From assembly GCF_014192105.1 (NCBI RefSeq), contig NZ_JACHXK010000003.1, positions 1-64,000 on the forward strand: 64,000 bases of DNA, given 5' to 3'. This document shows positions 9,188 to 18,255 of the stretch, piece after piece. Position 1 is the first letter of the stretch, and each line of letters opens with the position of its first letter. The position numbers and the translations under genes are program-made. This stretch comes from Paenibacillus phyllosphaerae. Its GTDB lineage: Bacteria; Bacillota; Bacilli; Paenibacillales; Paenibacillaceae. A model generated the notes under the pieces. It saw only the letters and a program-made list of their open reading frames with translations. It had not been told where the DNA came from and made no database searches.

Positions 9188-9219
9188 AAACCCGCATCCC
9201 ACAGGGAGGCGGGTTTTGT
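9188..9219 (+). terminator. Terminator after response regulator gene
   Basis: AAACCCGC (9188-9195) pairs with GCGGGTTT (9209-9216), and the inner bases CCC and GGG also pair. A short T-rich tail follows. Confidence 0.75.
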
Positions 9220-9263
9220 GTTGTGAAGCTCAATAAGGAGAGGCATGCCGACCAGAAAAAGGT

Positions 9264-9605
9264 AAGCGTGTCCACAAAGTGGACGTCAAGCGAGTACCAG
9301 CACGGTGCACCAAGTGTACTCGACCCATCAGGTCTCCTCCCGAGGCATCAAAGCCGCGAACGAAGCTCGAAGCCGGAGCTTTGTCCAGTCAGAGGTCATC
9401 ACATGAAACTCCGCAAGGACAAAAGCGCTGCCCACCACGAAAGGACAGATCGAAGACGGCCGCGTCACGTGCTTGGCCCCTTACGGGTATCCAGTAGGGC
9501 AGTTGCCCTCTGGTTCCCCTCCGCGGAGGGGGAAGGGGGAGGCGAAATAGCGGTGTCAGAGGGCGGTAGCCCTTGGTTCCCTTCGGGGGAAGGGGCGAGG
9601 TAAAC
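9264..9605 (+). repeat. Dispersed GC-rich repeat, copy R2 (longest copy)
   Basis: Modules in order are a small hairpin GTCCAC/GTGGAC near 9269-9283, GAGGCATCAAAGCCGCGAAC, GGAGCTTTGTCC, AAGGACAAAAGCG, CGAAAGGACAGATCGAAGAC, and a GC-rich hairpin block with GTTGCCCTCTGGTTCCCCTC. The last block is present a second time in this copy (about 9555-9600) in a shorter form. The same modules in the same order occur at 25431-25645 and 53325-53625. Open frames crossing it (9178-9603 and 9279-9497 on +, 9389-9703 on -) look like products of the repeat rather than genes. Confidence 0.8.
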
Positions 9606-9673
9606 TTTTTAAATCGGTGAATTAGTATAAGTTTTAGTTGTCCGCCTGAATCCGAATCCTGTTTGCGCTTTCG

Positions 9674-9679
9674 TATAAT
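9674..9679 (+). promoter_or_regulatory. -10 element upstream of lplB (module 1)
   Basis: A perfect TATAAT lies 42 bp before the lplB start codon. The hexamer at the -35 distance (TCCGAA) is poor. A weak -35 would fit a promoter that needs an activator such as the YesN-type regulator. Confidence 0.5.
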
Positions 9680-9720
9680 GAGGATACATACAGAGAGCAA
9701 CACGAGAGGAGAGTTCGGGA

Positions 9721-10641
9721 ATGAACCGAAGCGGATTTTGGGGTGAAGTAAAGAAGAACCGGGCGCTGCTGCTAATGCTTACGCCTGCGGTGTTATTCTT
9801 TCTCTTATTCGCCTACGTACCGATGGCAGGGATCGTCCTCGCCTTCAAACAGTACAACCACACTGGGGGGATTTTCGGCAGCCCGTGGAATGGACTGGAC
9901 AACTTCAAATTTTTCTTCGAATCCGGCAACGCCTGGCTCGTTACGCGAAACACGGTGCTTTACAATATCGCGTTTATCGTCGTGAACAACGTGCTGCAGA
10001 TTACGGTTGCGATCCTGCTGTTCGAGGTCGCTGGCAAGTGGTTCCGTAAGATCGCGCAGACGGTCATGTTCCTGCCTTACTTTATTTCATGGGTTGTGGT
10101 CGGCGCAATCGCGTACAACCTGTTCAATTTCGATGTAGGAACGATCAATTCGATCCTGACGACATTCGGCATGGAGCCGATCGACATTTATAATACGCCT
10201 GGCTACTGGCCGGTCATCCTGGTACTGGTCGCAGCTTGGAAATCGCTCGGATACGGATCGGTCATGTATCTGGCGGCTATCACGAGCATCGATACAGAGA
10301 TGTATGAAGCAGCGGAGATCGATGGGGCGAATATATTCCAACGCATTTGGAAAATCACGATTCCGAACCTGATCCCGACGATCATCATCCTGGTTCTGCT
10401 CGCAATCGGCAACATCTTCCGCGGCGACTTCGGCATGTTCTACAATATGGTCGGCAACAACGGCCTGCTGTTCTCGGCTACGGACGTCATCGATACCTTC
10501 GTATTCCGTACCTTGATCTCTTCGAACGATATCGGCATGTCGGCAGCTGCAGGTTTCTACCAATCGATTCTTGGCTTTGCGACGATCTTGATTGCCAACT
10601 ATGCAGTGCGAAAATACGACAAAGATCACGCTTTGTTCTAA
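9721..10641 (+). CDS. lplB: LplB-type sugar ABC transporter permease
   Basis: This membrane permease of 306 residues has six predicted helices and the cytoplasmic EAA loop YEAAEIDGANIFQRIWKIT around residue 195, the site that docks the ATPase. It belongs to the binding-protein-dependent transport family (MalF/LplB side). The ATG is preceded by GAGAGGAGAG. It is the first gene of a permease-permease-lipoprotein operon directed to galacto-oligosaccharides by context. No ATPase gene is present in the cluster, so a shared MsmX-like ATPase encoded elsewhere is expected. The substrate is an inference. Confidence 0.93.
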   Translation: MNRSGFWGEVKKNRALLLMLTPAVLFFLLFAYVPMAGIVLAFKQYNHTGGIFGSPWNGLDNFKFFFESGNAWLVTRNTVLYNIAFIVVNNVLQITVAILLFEVAGKWFRKIAQTVMFLPYFISWVVVGAIAYNLFNFDVGTINSILTTFGMEPIDIYNTPGYWPVILVLVAAWKSLGYGSVMYLAAITSIDTEMYEAAEIDGANIFQRIWKITIPNLIPTIIILVLLAIGNIFRGDFGMFYNMVGNNGLLFSATDVIDTFVFRTLISSNDIGMSAAAGFYQSILGFATILIANYAVRKYDKDHALF

Positions 10642-10656
10642 ATTGGAGGGAAGAAA

Positions 10657-11592
10657 ATGAGCGCTACCGCTTCTTCGATAAACAAAGCCTCCCAGTCGGG
10701 AGGCAAAGGCAAGCGGCAAATGGACAAACTGCTGCTGCAAATTCTAGGCTATGTCGTCATCACGATTCTCGCCGTCTTCTGCTTCATTCCTTTCCTGTTG
10801 GTCGTGTCGTCCTCTTTCTCAGACGAACAGTCCATTATTGAAGAAGGATTCAAGCTCATTCCAACGTCGTTCTCGACGGAAGCCTACAGCCTTCTGTTCA
10901 AATATCCGGAGCAGATGCTTAAAGCTTACGGCGTTACGATCGCGGTTACCGTAATCGGCACGGTATTGGGACTCTTCCTGACCTCCATGACCGCTTACGT
11001 CCTGCAGCGCAAAGACTTCAAATGGCGCAACCAATTCTCGTTCTTCTTCTTCTTCACGACGCTATTCAGCGGTGGATTGGTGCCATGGTACCTGATGATT
11101 ACGAAGTACTTGAACATGGGCGATACGCTGCTCGTGCTTATACTGCCAATGTTGCTCAACGTCTTCTACATCATTGTCATGAAATCGTTTATGAACAGCA
11201 TTCCGGAAGCCATTACCGAATCGGCCAAAATCGATGGCGCAGGCGACTTCCGCATCTTCATCCAGCTCATTCTGCCGCTGGCTAAGCCGGCGCTTGCGAC
11301 GATCGGTTTGTTCATCGCGCTGGCCTACTGGAATGACTGGTATAATGCCTTGCTCTTCATCCAAAATGAAAACCTGATGCCGCTGCAATATTATCTCTAC
11401 AAAATGCTCGGCAATATGGACGGCATGCGCAAAGCAATGATGCAATCCGGGGCTGTAGTGAATATGGCGTTGCCGACCGAAAGCCTTAAGATGGCGATGA
11501 CGCTGGTAGCGACTGGTCCAATCTTGCTGGCCTACCCGTTCATTCAGCGTTACTTCGTGCAAGGCTTGACGATTGGTGCAGTCAAAGGGTAA
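10657..11592 (+). CDS. YtcP/LplC-type sugar ABC transporter permease
   Basis: This second membrane permease, with 311 residues, lies 15 bp after lplB. It has a hydrophilic N-terminus, six helices, the EAA loop ITESAKIDGAGDFRIFIQL and the characteristic C-terminus RYFVQGLTIGAVKG shared by YtcP/LplC proteins. It forms the transmembrane channel with LplB. The ribosome binding site GGAGGG lies upstream of ATG 10657. The same C-terminal signature is found in the module 2 paralogue at 30311. Confidence 0.93.
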   Translation: MSATASSINKASQSGGKGKRQMDKLLLQILGYVVITILAVFCFIPFLLVVSSSFSDEQSIIEEGFKLIPTSFSTEAYSLLFKYPEQMLKAYGVTIAVTVIGTVLGLFLTSMTAYVLQRKDFKWRNQFSFFFFFTTLFSGGLVPWYLMITKYLNMGDTLLVLILPMLLNVFYIIVMKSFMNSIPEAITESAKIDGAGDFRIFIQLILPLAKPALATIGLFIALAYWNDWYNALLFIQNENLMPLQYYLYKMLGNMDGMRKAMMQSGAVVNMALPTESLKMAMTLVATGPILLAYPFIQRYFVQGLTIGAVKG

Positions 11593-11668
11593 GGATGACC
11601 TCGGGTTTACCCGGTTATCATATACAAGCAAAAATACTTTCATTTACATCTTAGGGGGAAATGCAGTC

Positions 11669-13246
11669 ATGAAAACAAAAAAATCTGCTGCGCTCGCACT
11701 GACTACCGTTCTGGCCATGTCCACGTTCCTGGCGGCTTGCGGCGGTAACAACAATGCAGCTGAACAGAACAATACGTCCAGCGAAACGACGACGAATCAG
11801 GCAGCTGAAGGCACCACGAATGCCGGCGGCGTCGATACAAGCAAAGAAGTCAAAATTAAAATGCTGCTCGTCGGCGGCAAACCGGCTGACTATGATCAAG
11901 TATTCGGCGAGCTGAACAAGCTGGTTAAAGCGAAAATCAACGCAACCGTCGAAGCCGAATTCCTCGATTGGGCGGATTGGAACCAGAAGTACCCGCTGAA
12001 ATTCGCGGCCAACGAAGACTTCGATATCGCATACACGGCGAACTGGGCTTTCTATAACGACCAAGCGCTGAAAGGCGGCTTCCTGGAGCTGACCGATGAT
12101 ATGCTGAAGACGTACATGCCTAAGACATGGGAAGCGATGCCGACCGTTTCTTGGGGGCAAGCGAAAGTAAACGGCAAACTGTTCATGGTGCCGAATAACA
12201 ACATCGAAGTTACGGATAAGACGGTTCTGATCCGTGAAGATCTACGCAAGAAGTACAATCTGGAGCCTGTTACAAGCCCAGAGACATATGCAGCTTACCT
12301 GAAAGCGGTCGCAGCGAACGAGAAAGGCATTAACGCCTTCGGCGCGAAGCCGGCTGACGGCTGGAAATGGCATGAGCTGGACCAAATCCTGCTCGAGCAG
12401 CAGAACGATTGGAACCTCGTCGACTACAACATTCCGCTCGCTTACAAACTTGACGATGCAACAGGCAAAGTATTCAACGTATACGACACGCCGGAGTTCA
12501 CGAGCCTGATCACGTATTACAAAGATCTGTCGGACAGCAGCGCATGGTCCCGCAACGTCGTCAGCAACAAGAATGACGTATGGCAGGATATCAAAGCAGG
12601 CAAAACCGCTTCGTATGCGCAAAACCTGGGTACGGTTGCAGCTAACCTGACAGAAGCTCGCCGTGACGGTGTAAGCTTCGAGCTGGCGATCGCAGACTTG
12701 ACGCCGGACAAGAAGAAGATTTCCGCGATCTCCACGCAGAACGGTCTTGCGATCCACGCTTCTTCCAAGAACGTAGAGCGCTCCCTGATGCTGATCGACC
12801 TGCTGCAGAATGACAAAGAAATTCATGACCTGACGATGTATGGCATTGCTGGCACGCACTACAATGCTGAAGGCGATGACAAATTTAGCGCTGGTCCAAG
12901 CGCAGCGAACTACACCGGCTTCTCCAACTGGGGTTGGAACTCGACGCTGAACCGTACGGACGTTTCCTATCCGGCAGAAGCGCAATCGATCTTCGACGCA
13001 TGGGTAGGCAAAGTGTACCACTTCCCGCTCGAAACATTCGTCTTTGACGATTCCAAAGTGAAGAACGAAGTCGCGAACATCGGTAACGTCATGCTTCGTT
13101 ACGCAATTCCGCTCGAGTACGGCCTTGTGAAAGACCTTGCTAAAGGTCAAGCCGATCTGAACGCACAGCTGAAATCCGCTGGTATCGAGAAGGTACAAAC
13201 GGAGCTGCAAAGCCAGATCGACGCATTCCTCGCAGCACAGAAGTAA
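11669..13246 (+). CDS. Extracellular solute-binding lipoprotein, DUF3502 type (module 1)
   Basis: This lipid-anchored binding protein has 525 residues. The signal peptide begins MKTKKSAALALTTVLAM and ends in the lipobox LAAC with Cys24. A low-complexity N/T-rich tether follows before the family 1 binding fold. The C-terminal part, with FPLETFVFDDSKVKNEVANI, resembles DUF3502. The start at 11669 is chosen over the open frame from 11573 because GGGGGAA lies upstream and a proper signal peptide begins there. It delivers oligosaccharide, probably galacto-oligosaccharide, to the two permeases before it, and may also be the ligand sensor of the kinase at 5850. A strong terminator follows. Confidence 0.93.
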   Translation: MKTKKSAALALTTVLAMSTFLAACGGNNNAAEQNNTSSETTTNQAAEGTTNAGGVDTSKEVKIKMLLVGGKPADYDQVFGELNKLVKAKINATVEAEFLDWADWNQKYPLKFAANEDFDIAYTANWAFYNDQALKGGFLELTDDMLKTYMPKTWEAMPTVSWGQAKVNGKLFMVPNNNIEVTDKTVLIREDLRKKYNLEPVTSPETYAAYLKAVAANEKGINAFGAKPADGWKWHELDQILLEQQNDWNLVDYNIPLAYKLDDATGKVFNVYDTPEFTSLITYYKDLSDSSAWSRNVVSNKNDVWQDIKAGKTASYAQNLGTVAANLTEARRDGVSFELAIADLTPDKKKISAISTQNGLAIHASSKNVERSLMLIDLLQNDKEIHDLTMYGIAGTHYNAEGDDKFSAGPSAANYTGFSNWGWNSTLNRTDVSYPAEAQSIFDAWVGKVYHFPLETFVFDDSKVKNEVANIGNVMLRYAIPLEYGLVKDLAKGQADLNAQLKSAGIEKVQTELQSQIDAFLAAQK

Positions 13247-13263
13247 TGTCCGTTTAGGTTCTA

Positions 13264-13301
13264 AGGCTGTCCCAAATGAATGGTTTTGGGACAGCTTTTT
13301 T
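13264..13301 (+). terminator. Strong terminator after module 1 lipoprotein
   Basis: AGGCTGTCCCAAA pairs with TTTTGGGACAGCT around a 7-base loop, and TTTTTT follows. Confidence 0.9.
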
Positions 13302-13349
13302 CAAAAAAAATTTACTTCCATAAATTAGCGAGTCAGGGAGGATTCAGCC

Positions 13350-16300
13350 ATGTTACCTGCATTAAAGCGTTGGACAGCTATTTTATTATCTTTTGCGGTA
13401 GCGCTTACAACGATCTTCGGCATCATTTCGCCGAGGACTGCACAAGCCGCGGAAACAGCGGATGAGTTTATTAAAGGCGCGGATATTTCTACGCTGCAAG
13501 CACTTGAAGATCAGGGAATCAAATTCTATGAGAATGGCGAAGAGCAGGATTTGCTAACGATTCTTAAAGATCACGGCGTGAACTACATACGTCTTCGCGT
13601 GTGGAATAATCCGGTTGAAGCAGACGGATACAATGACAAGGCGAAACTGATTGAACTGGCTCCACGGATCAAAGCGGCGGGAATGAAGCTGCTCGTCGAT
13701 TTTCACTACTCGGACTTCTGGGCTGACCCGGGCAAGCAAGTGAAGCCGGTAGCTTGGGAAGGACTCGACTTCACGCAGCTAAAGCAAGCGGTGTACGATT
13801 ACACCGAAGAAGTGCTGACCGAGTTGGAAGCGGTCGACGCCTACCCGGATATGGTTCAGATCGGTAACGAAATTAACAACGGGATGATTCATCCGGAAGG
13901 ATCGCTCAGCAATTTCACCCAGTTGGCCGATTTGATCAAGCAGGGCGTGCAGGCGGTCCGCGACACAACGCCGGACGGACACAACACGAAAATCATGATC
14001 CACTTGGCCGAGGGCGGCAACAACAGCAAATTCCGCAGTTTCTTCGACGAGGTGACAGCGCAAGGCATCGACTATGATGTCATCGGCTTATCTTACTATC
14101 CATACTGGCACGGCACCTTCCAGCAGCTCAAATCGAATATGGACGACTTGGCGGCGCGTTACGGCAAACAAATCGTCGTTGCTGAAACCGCTTACCCGTT
14201 CACATATGAAAGCGGAGACGCAGGCGAGGGCAATATTGCAGGCGAGAATGAGACGAAGATCGCCGGTTTCCCGGCTTCGGTTGAGAATCAGAAATTGGTG
14301 ACCGAGACCGTATTAAATACGGTTGCGCATGTCCAGAATGGTCTGGGGCTTGGCGCCTTCTACTGGGAGCCGGCATGGTTGCCTGGCGTAGGCTGGCGTT
14401 CGGGCGATTACAACGGCTGGGAGAACCAGGCGATGTTCGATTATGACGGCAATGCGCTGGCATCTCTCGATGCATTCCAATTCACGCCGGGTAGTCTTGA
14501 GGCGAAAACGCCAATCCTTGTGTATCCTTCGGAAGGCATCACCATTACCCGAGGTCAAACACCAGAACTTCCGGCGACGGCCAATGTCCTCTACAACGAA
14601 GGCTCCATCCAAGCCACGGCCGTTACATGGGATGAAGCGACGGATGAACAGCTAAGCACGCCGGGCACGTTCTCGTTGAACGGTACCATTGCGGGACTTG
14701 AACAGAAGGCTTCGATTGATGTAACGGTGACGGATTCCCCGAATCTGGCCGTTAATCCCGGTTTTGAGGATGGGATGACAGGCTGGACGTTGTCGGGCAC
14801 GGAAGCGGGCAAAGTCGAGACGAATGCCGGCAATTCGCATTCGGGTCAGAATGGATTTAACTACTGGTACGGTTCCCCATACACGTACAAATTATCGCAG
14901 ACCATTACGGGCCTCAAGAATGGGGTCTACACGCTCAGCGCATGGGCTTCCGGCGGAGGCGGCGAGAACGCCATGAAGCTGTTCGCCGATAACTACGGCG
15001 GCGAAGCGGTTCAGGCCGATATCGTTAACACCGGCTATAATGCGTGGAAGAAATATACGATCGAGAATATTCATGTCACGAACGGCGAGATCACGTTTGG
15101 TTTCGATGTCGATGCGCCGAAGGAGATCTGGGGCTGGCTGGACGATGTCGAGCTCGTCCAAGTGTCGGAGGATGAACTCCTTAAGAACGGCAACTTCGAA
15201 TCCGGAGACCTTACGGGTTGGACGATTACGGGCACGAGCGATGCCGGCAAAATCAATGACAATCCGAGCAATGCCCAAGATGGCGATTATGCCTTCAACT
15301 ATTGGTACGGTACTCCTTATGCGTTCAAGCTGTCTCAGACGGTAACGGGCCTGAAGAACGGCACCTATGCGCTCAAAGCATGGGCTTCCGGCGGAGGCGG
15401 CGAGTCGAAGTTAAACCTGTTCGCGGAAGGATACGGCGGTGAAGCCATTATCGCCGCTGCGAAGAATACGGGCTGGAACAATTGGGTGCAATATACGATT
15501 CCGAACATCAAAGTAACGGACGGTCAAGTTACCGTGGGCTTCGATGTTGCAGCGCCAGGAGAAGTATGGGGTTACTTCGACCATATCGAACTTGTGGAAG
15601 TGCAGGGCGCTACAGCTGAGCTTACGGGCGCCAGCGCGGTCGATGGAGGGGATTCGTTCGAACTGACTTATGGCCTCGATCAGCTTACGCTTCCATTCCT
15701 TACGCAAGAATTGACGCTGCTCTACAATCCTTCTTATGTGGAATTCGTAGAAGCAAGCTCGACCGTAGAGGGACTGCAGGTCGTACAGCAAGCCGAGAAT
15801 GAAGCCGGCGACGCGGCTTATATCGTGCTCGCAACGACGGGTACGCCGATTAGCGACGCGTCCTCGCTCTTGAAGCTGAAGTTTACGGCGAAGCCTCTTG
15901 CCAGCTCCAACGAGACTTCCATTACGGTGAAGAATATCAGTTATTCGGACGGCGAGCAGACCGGTACGGCGGTCAGCGCAGTACATCAGCTTTCCATTAC
16001 CGGTACCATTGACCTGAGCCAGCTCAACGCTGCCATTACGAAGGCCGAGCAGATTTACAGCACGACGAAGGCCGGCGCATTCCTTGGCGGCTACCCGGTA
16101 GAAAGCCGCAATGCGCTGCAAACCCGTATTGCAGACGCTAAGACCGTCAAAGGAAACACAAATGCAACGCAAGAAGAAATCAACGCAGCCGTATCCGCAT
16201 TGAATGCCGCGGTTGAAACTTACTTGAGTTCCGCTTATACGATTACGACTTTGGCGGTAGCGGTGAACATTAAGGACCTGGCGAATGTGTCCAAAGGCTT

Positions 16301-16424
16301 CGGAAAGACGAATGAAGCAACCGACTGGTATCTGTATCGTCCGTTCGATACCAATGCCGACAACAAAATCGATATTGTCGATCTGATTGCGACCGCTAAG
16401 AAGATTCCAGGCAAGTTCGAATAA
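13350..16424 (+). CDS. Secreted modular GH53 endo-galactanase with CBMs, cohesin, FIVAR-like and dockerin-like regions
   Basis: The protein has 1024 residues. The signal peptide covers about residues 1-33 (cleavage near TAQA-AE). The GH53 barrel spans about 38-380, with acid/base E174 in QIGNEINNG and nucleophile E279 in VAETAYPF. An Ig-like bacterial domain lies at about 387-462. Two near-identical carbohydrate-binding domains at 466-605 and 610-750 share NYWYG, YKLSQT or FKLSQT and AWASGGGGE; they resemble CBM61 or CBM4/9, a tentative call. A cohesin-like domain at 753-885 is followed by a FIVAR-like helical segment at 890-960. The dockerin-like C-terminus (968-1024) has one good calcium loop, DTNADNKIDIVDL, while the first loop is degenerate. 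The gene has an AGGGAGGA ribosome binding site. It likely cleaves galactan outside the cell and may dock on the cohesin-SLH protein encoded next. Confidence 0.92.
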   Translation: MLPALKRWTAILLSFAVALTTIFGIISPRTAQAAETADEFIKGADISTLQALEDQGIKFYENGEEQDLLTILKDHGVNYIRLRVWNNPVEADGYNDKAKLIELAPRIKAAGMKLLVDFHYSDFWADPGKQVKPVAWEGLDFTQLKQAVYDYTEEVLTELEAVDAYPDMVQIGNEINNGMIHPEGSLSNFTQLADLIKQGVQAVRDTTPDGHNTKIMIHLAEGGNNSKFRSFFDEVTAQGIDYDVIGLSYYPYWHGTFQQLKSNMDDLAARYGKQIVVAETAYPFTYESGDAGEGNIAGENETKIAGFPASVENQKLVTETVLNTVAHVQNGLGLGAFYWEPAWLPGVGWRSGDYNGWENQAMFDYDGNALASLDAFQFTPGSLEAKTPILVYPSEGITITRGQTPELPATANVLYNEGSIQATAVTWDEATDEQLSTPGTFSLNGTIAGLEQKASIDVTVTDSPNLAVNPGFEDGMTGWTLSGTEAGKVETNAGNSHSGQNGFNYWYGSPYTYKLSQTITGLKNGVYTLSAWASGGGGENAMKLFADNYGGEAVQADIVNTGYNAWKKYTIENIHVTNGEITFGFDVDAPKEIWGWLDDVELVQVSEDELLKNGNFESGDLTGWTITGTSDAGKINDNPSNAQDGDYAFNYWYGTPYAFKLSQTVTGLKNGTYALKAWASGGGGESKLNLFAEGYGGEAIIAAAKNTGWNNWVQYTIPNIKVTDGQVTVGFDVAAPGEVWGYFDHIELVEVQGATAELTGASAVDGGDSFELTYGLDQLTLPFLTQELTLLYNPSYVEFVEASSTVEGLQVVQQAENEAGDAAYIVLATTGTPISDASSLLKLKFTAKPLASSNETSITVKNISYSDGEQTGTAVSAVHQLSITGTIDLSQLNAAITKAEQIYSTTKAGAFLGGYPVESRNALQTRIADAKTVKGNTNATQEEINAAVSALNAAVETYLSSAYTITTLAVAVNIKDLANVSKGFGKTNEATDWYLYRPFDTNADNKIDIVDLIATAKKIPGKFE

Positions 16425-16453
16425 GAAAATGCTCTGAAAGCAAGTAATCGATA

Positions 16454-16482
16454 GAAGGCAGGTGTCCGCCTGCCTTCTTATG
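16454..16482 (+). terminator. Hairpin between secreted GH53 and cohesin-SLH genes
   Basis: GAAGGCAGG pairs with CCTGCCTTC around a 6-base loop, and TTATGTCTT follows. It is a possible partial terminator that would set the ratio of enzyme to anchor protein. Confidence 0.6.
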
Positions 16483-16508
16483 TCTTGGCAAGGAAGGGGA
16501 GCGCAATC

Positions 16509-18176
16509 GTGAAGCAACAACGACTATTCAGCATGTTTGCCCTGATCATCAGCTTATCGCTTATATGGTCCGCAGTCGGTTATGCAGCCGAATCGCCTGA
16601 TACGGAGGAGAAACAGCCAACGATTACCATCGAGGCGCCTTCGCGGGTCACCAAAGGAGAGCGTGTTCAAGTAAGCGTCATCGGCCGGGATCTTGCCGAA
16701 CTGTACGGCTATCAGCTTCAGCTTCAATATGATCCGGCATTCATGGCCTACGGGAATGCCACGTATGATTTCTCGCCGCAAGGGTATGCGGTCCCTGTCA
16801 CTGACAATAATGGGGAACTGACGTTGGCCTTCACGAAGATCGGTGATCAAACCGCTGGGGTTAGCGGAACCAAAAAATTACTAACCGCAACCTTTACAGC
16901 GCGCAAAAGCGGCAGCACGAGCTTCGTTCTTCCGGCCATCACGCTGGTGAACAGCGAAGTGCAGAGTACGGCGCTAACGCCGCAAGCTTCCGCCGCAGTC
17001 CGGATCGTTGAGCCGTCGCAGGGCTCATCCTCGCCATCAACGCCGTCGGTGCCTACAAGCGGAGAGGAAGAAGGCGGGAACGACGTTGTCTATGGGGTCA
17101 ATCCAAGCACAGTGAAGAACGAGAACGGGAAGTCCATGATCGAACTTCCTGCCTCGGCAACCCAAATTAAACTCTCTCCTGAAGTGCTTGCCGCTATCGG
17201 CGGGAACAACGTCGTCCTGCAGTCGGAGGAGCTGACCATCGAGCTGCCTTCGAGCGTGTTGAACGCGCTTATCGCCCAACTGCCGAATGGCGTAACCGGC
17301 ACGATCGCCTTTACGATGAAGCGGGTCGATGCCGTGAAGTCCGGTTCTTCAAGCGAGAGCGGAAGCAGCCACTCGACGGTTGTAAGCCGGGGGCAAGCCT
17401 ACGATTTTTCGCTTAGCATTCAAGGATCGGATGGTTCGAAGCAGTCCATGACCACCTTCCAAGAGCCGATAACGATGCGCTTTGCAGCCGATGCTGCAGC
17501 GGATCAAGGTCTGACCGGCATATATTATGTCCGTTCTGACGGTGCGCTTGAATACATTGGCGGCGAGTGGAGCGGCAATACGTTAACGGCAGACATCCAT
17601 CACTTCAGCACCTATGCCGTTCTCGAAATGAAAACCGATTACTCGGATGTCCCGGCAAATCATTGGGCGAGCCGCGTCATCGCCGAGCTATCCGCCAAGC
17701 AGGTCGTGAAAGGAATTGGCGCTGGCGAATTCCGTCCTTCCCAGCTCGTCACACGCGCCGAATTCGCAGCGCTGCTGGTTCGCGGACTTAAGCTTGAAGC
17801 GGCGACGGGCACTCAGCCATTCACGGATGTCCAATCCGGCGCCTGGCATGCTAGCGATGTGAATACGGCTTATGCTAGCGGTATTGTGAAAGGACGCAGC
17901 GGGAACCGCTTCGATCCGAACGCCACGATTACGCGCCAAGAGATGGCCGTCATGCTGATCAACGCTGTTCAAGCGAAGAAAGAAGAGCAGACGACTAGCG
18001 ACGCGAAGCTGCCGTTCCAAGATTTGAACGAGGCCGCGGCTTGGGCGCTCCCTTCGATTGCCAAGTCCTACGAGCTTGGGCTCGTGAAGGGACGGGCGGC
18101 TGACCGGTTCGTGCCGCAAGGCGAGCTCATGCGTGCCGAAGCGGCTCAGGCGGTATACTTGCTGATGAATCTGTAG
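16509..18176 (+). CDS. Cohesin-SLH cell-surface anchor protein
   Basis: The protein has 555 residues and no catalytic domain. The signal peptide covers about 1-26 (MKQQRLFSMFALIISLSLIW). A cohesin-like domain lies at about 38-165, including YGYQLQLQYDPAFM. A Ser/Pro-rich linker at 166-195 is followed by a domain at about 196-372 often found next to SLH modules. Three SLH repeats at 376-425, 437-485 and 502-550 contain NHWASRVIAEL, GRSGNRFDPNATITRQE and GRAADRFVPQG. SLH repeats bind pyruvylated secondary wall polymer. The GTG start at 16509 is preferred to TTG 16485 because AAGGAAGGGGAG lies just before it. The protein looks like a one-cohesin scaffold that could tether the dockerin-like GH53 encoded upstream. 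Confidence 0.9.
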   Translation: MKQQRLFSMFALIISLSLIWSAVGYAAESPDTEEKQPTITIEAPSRVTKGERVQVSVIGRDLAELYGYQLQLQYDPAFMAYGNATYDFSPQGYAVPVTDNNGELTLAFTKIGDQTAGVSGTKKLLTATFTARKSGSTSFVLPAITLVNSEVQSTALTPQASAAVRIVEPSQGSSSPSTPSVPTSGEEEGGNDVVYGVNPSTVKNENGKSMIELPASATQIKLSPEVLAAIGGNNVVLQSEELTIELPSSVLNALIAQLPNGVTGTIAFTMKRVDAVKSGSSSESGSSHSTVVSRGQAYDFSLSIQGSDGSKQSMTTFQEPITMRFAADAAADQGLTGIYYVRSDGALEYIGGEWSGNTLTADIHHFSTYAVLEMKTDYSDVPANHWASRVIAELSAKQVVKGIGAGEFRPSQLVTRAEFAALLVRGLKLEAATGTQPFTDVQSGAWHASDVNTAYASGIVKGRSGNRFDPNATITRQEMAVMLINAVQAKKEEQTTSDAKLPFQDLNEAAAWALPSIAKSYELGLVKGRAADRFVPQGELMRAEAAQAVYLLMNL

Positions 18177-18198
18177 AGAGTCAATATTGTGCAACAAA

Positions 18199-18237
18199 TA
18201 AGCGTGGACCGGCGAATGCATCGGTCCACGCTTTATT
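18199..18237. terminator. Bidirectional terminator between convergent genes
   Basis: AAGCGTGGACCG pairs with CGGTCCACGCTT around a 10-base loop, with T-rich flanks on both sides. It can end both the SLH gene and the minus-strand araC-type gene. Confidence 0.85.
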
Positions 18238-18255
18238 TTCGTTACGAACAGAGCG

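Noticed and set aside
88-9605. Repeat copies R1 and R2 as ends of a composite transposon or integrated element
   Set aside because: They are direct rather than inverted, no transposase or target-site duplication is visible, and further copies occur at unrelated promoters.
9178-9703. Open frames on both strands between the regulator and lplB genes
   Set aside because: They lie within the dispersed repeat, recur in the other copies as by-products of the repeated DNA, and have no ribosome binding sites or recognisable domains.
12242-13210. Long minus-strand frames such as this one (322 codons) and 36365-37744 (459 codons)
   Set aside because: They are antisense shadows of high-GC genes with strong domain evidence (lipoprotein and GH51) and show arginine/valine-rich composition without motifs or ribosome binding sites.
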